Shown here: positions 63,325 through 64,000 of the stretch, piece after piece
How positions within the stretch are numbered: position 1 is the first letter of the stretch
How the letters are laid out: each line of letters begins with the position of its first letter
Assembly: GCF_022369455.1 (NCBI RefSeq)
Contig: NZ_CP059599.1
Coordinates: 1,516,409-1,580,408, forward strand
Length of the DNA: 64,000 bases
From: Campylobacter sp. RM5004
GTDB taxonomy: Bacteria > Campylobacterota > Campylobacteria > Campylobacterales > Campylobacteraceae
Direction: 5' to 3'
Made by a program: the position numbers and the translations under genes
Notes under the pieces: model-generated
Database searches by the model: none
Told to the model about the DNA's origin: nothing
The model's input: the letters and a program-made list of their open reading frames with translations, nothing else

Positions 63325-63343
63325 AAATTCCTAATTCAAATTC
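63325..63343 (-). repeat. Dispersed repeat, one-mismatch copy
   Basis: AAATTCCTAATTCAAATTC on the plus strand, in the gap between the EF-hand gene and the truncated gene. Confidence 0.7.
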
Positions 63344-63402
63344 TTTTAATTAAGAGGAACATATTTTGCTACTTCTTATCAAATTACATTAAAGGAGAGC
63401 AA

Positions 63403-64000
63403 ATGATAATAAATGATAGGATTGTTCTTAGTTCTTACACTAAGACAAATAATTTAAAAGATAATAAAAACACTTCATTTGAAGAAGCCTTACAAGCTCA
63501 AAGTAAAGCAGCAAACACTATAAATGATGAACTAATTAATAAGTGTATATCAAATGCTGAAGATGATTTTGCTTGGTTACATTATGGACATTGTTTATTT
63601 TTCCCAACTGAATGGCACACTCCTAGGAAAGATAAAGAAACCCCAGATGACTATATAGCAAGATTACCTAAAGAAGATGTAGGAGTAATGATGTTCTTAG
63701 AAGCTTGTGGGATAGTTGAGACTAAAAAAATAGAATCAGTTAAAAATGATTTAGATTACGAAGGTTTAAAAACTGCAGAAGAAATCATAGAAAACTATCA
63801 AATAACACCTGATTTAGAATTAAAAATAATTGAATTTGCTAAAAAATCATCAAAAGAATTTATGAATAATTTTGATTTACCATCTGGAAGTGTAGGACTT
63901 GATCACCCTAAATTACAAGCTATTTTTAAAAAACATGGAATTTCAATGGATGAATTTGTAGATAAAGAAAAACTAATGAAACAAAGCTTTAAATTTGATT
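63403..64000 (+). CDS. Partial gene, unknown function, cut by the window end
   Basis: An open frame of 199 codons still open at the window end; starts MIINDRIVLSSYTKTNN after AAAGGAGAGC. It contains a helical N-terminal region, then WLHYGHCLFFPTEWHTP and ARLPKEDVGVMMFLEACGIVE. It lies directly after the EF-hand pair and may belong to the same functional set. I do not recognise a family. Confidence 0.7.
   Translation, partial: MIINDRIVLSSYTKTNNLKDNKNTSFEEALQAQSKAANTINDELINKCISNAEDDFAWLHYGHCLFFPTEWHTPRKDKETPDDYIARLPKEDVGVMMFLEACGIVETKKIESVKNDLDYEGLKTAEEIIENYQITPDLELKIIEFAKKSSKEFMNNFDLPSGSVGLDHPKLQAIFKKHGISMDEFVDKEKLMKQSFKFD

Noticed and set aside
2718-63343. The dispersed repeat as a CRISPR array or part of one
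   Set aside because: Copies are kilobases apart, in both orientations, with no regular spacers and no cas genes.

Overview
The window is very AT-rich, almost fully coding DNA with the gene content of a Campylobacter-type epsilonproteobacterium. Supporting markers are a fused CcsBA cytochrome c synthase, a 608-aa sigma-70, RNase J next to ksgA, AddAB in place of RecBCD, a hippuricase homologue, and polyG tracts typical of phase variation. The local orders metK-sstT-pepF-UvrD helicase, ksgA-rnj-rluB and mraY-murD match what I remember of C. jejuni, but a run of differences argues for another species. I did not try to name the species.

Layout. 110-2709: arsenic resistance operon (arsP, arsC, acr3, arsR). 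3039-8547 (minus): Sel1-repeat protein, a small metal-binding-like protein coupled to rpoD, and an autotransporter. 8659-15776 (minus): a TonB-dependent receptor with a phase-variable G9 tract, a chloramphenicol-acetyltransferase-like protein and a five-gene nickel/peptide-type ABC importer. 15940-24289 (minus): hippuricase, rluB, kdsD, rnj, ksgA, tRNA-Phe, a small membrane protein, murD and mraY. 24388-27527 (plus): thiD, a CNNM/CorC protein and a DHH phosphoesterase. 27744-30859 (minus): a nuclease-methylase gene whose specificity domain lies in the -1 frame. 31093-38939: a putative octahaem sulfite reductase, a rhodanese/multihaem/cytochrome b partner, a divergent cytochrome c synthase and small lipoproteins. 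38943-40830: surE, a ThiF-like gene and a membrane protein. 41317-53702 (minus): addA, addB and a type I restriction-modification locus (hsdM, hsdS, an RloC-like ATPase, hsdR). 53744-60864: an LDH-like gene, metK, sstT, pepF and a UvrD-type helicase. 60865-64000: a hairpin-rich spacer, two EF-hand-containing paralogues facing each other, and a gene cut by the window end.

Two signals stand out. First, the nuclease-methylase ORF ends one codon after an in-phase A AAA AAG heptamer, followed five bases later by a perfect 11-bp stem. The specificity domain is open in the -1 frame from that point and has no usual start codon. This is the layout of a programmed -1 ribosomal frameshift that would make a 1038-aa nuclease-methylase-specificity fusion. 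Second, a 19-bp sequence, GAATTTGAAATAGGAATTT, is scattered over the whole window: ten copies are exact over at least 18 bases and seven more have one mismatch. They lie mostly between genes, often as inverted pairs forming terminator-like hairpins, but some lie inside genes. Each copy carries two RAATTY sites, the motif methylated by the Campylobacter competence methyltransferase CtsM, so a DNA-uptake-sequence role is a testable idea.

The respiratory cluster is the clearest metabolic module. An MccA-like protein with seven CXXCH motifs and one CX17CH motif, a fused electron-transfer protein and an adjacent CcsBA form a likely sulfite respiration unit. Surface and metal functions (TonB receptor, ABC importer, autotransporter) show tract-based switching. 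Two restriction systems sit about 15 kb apart.
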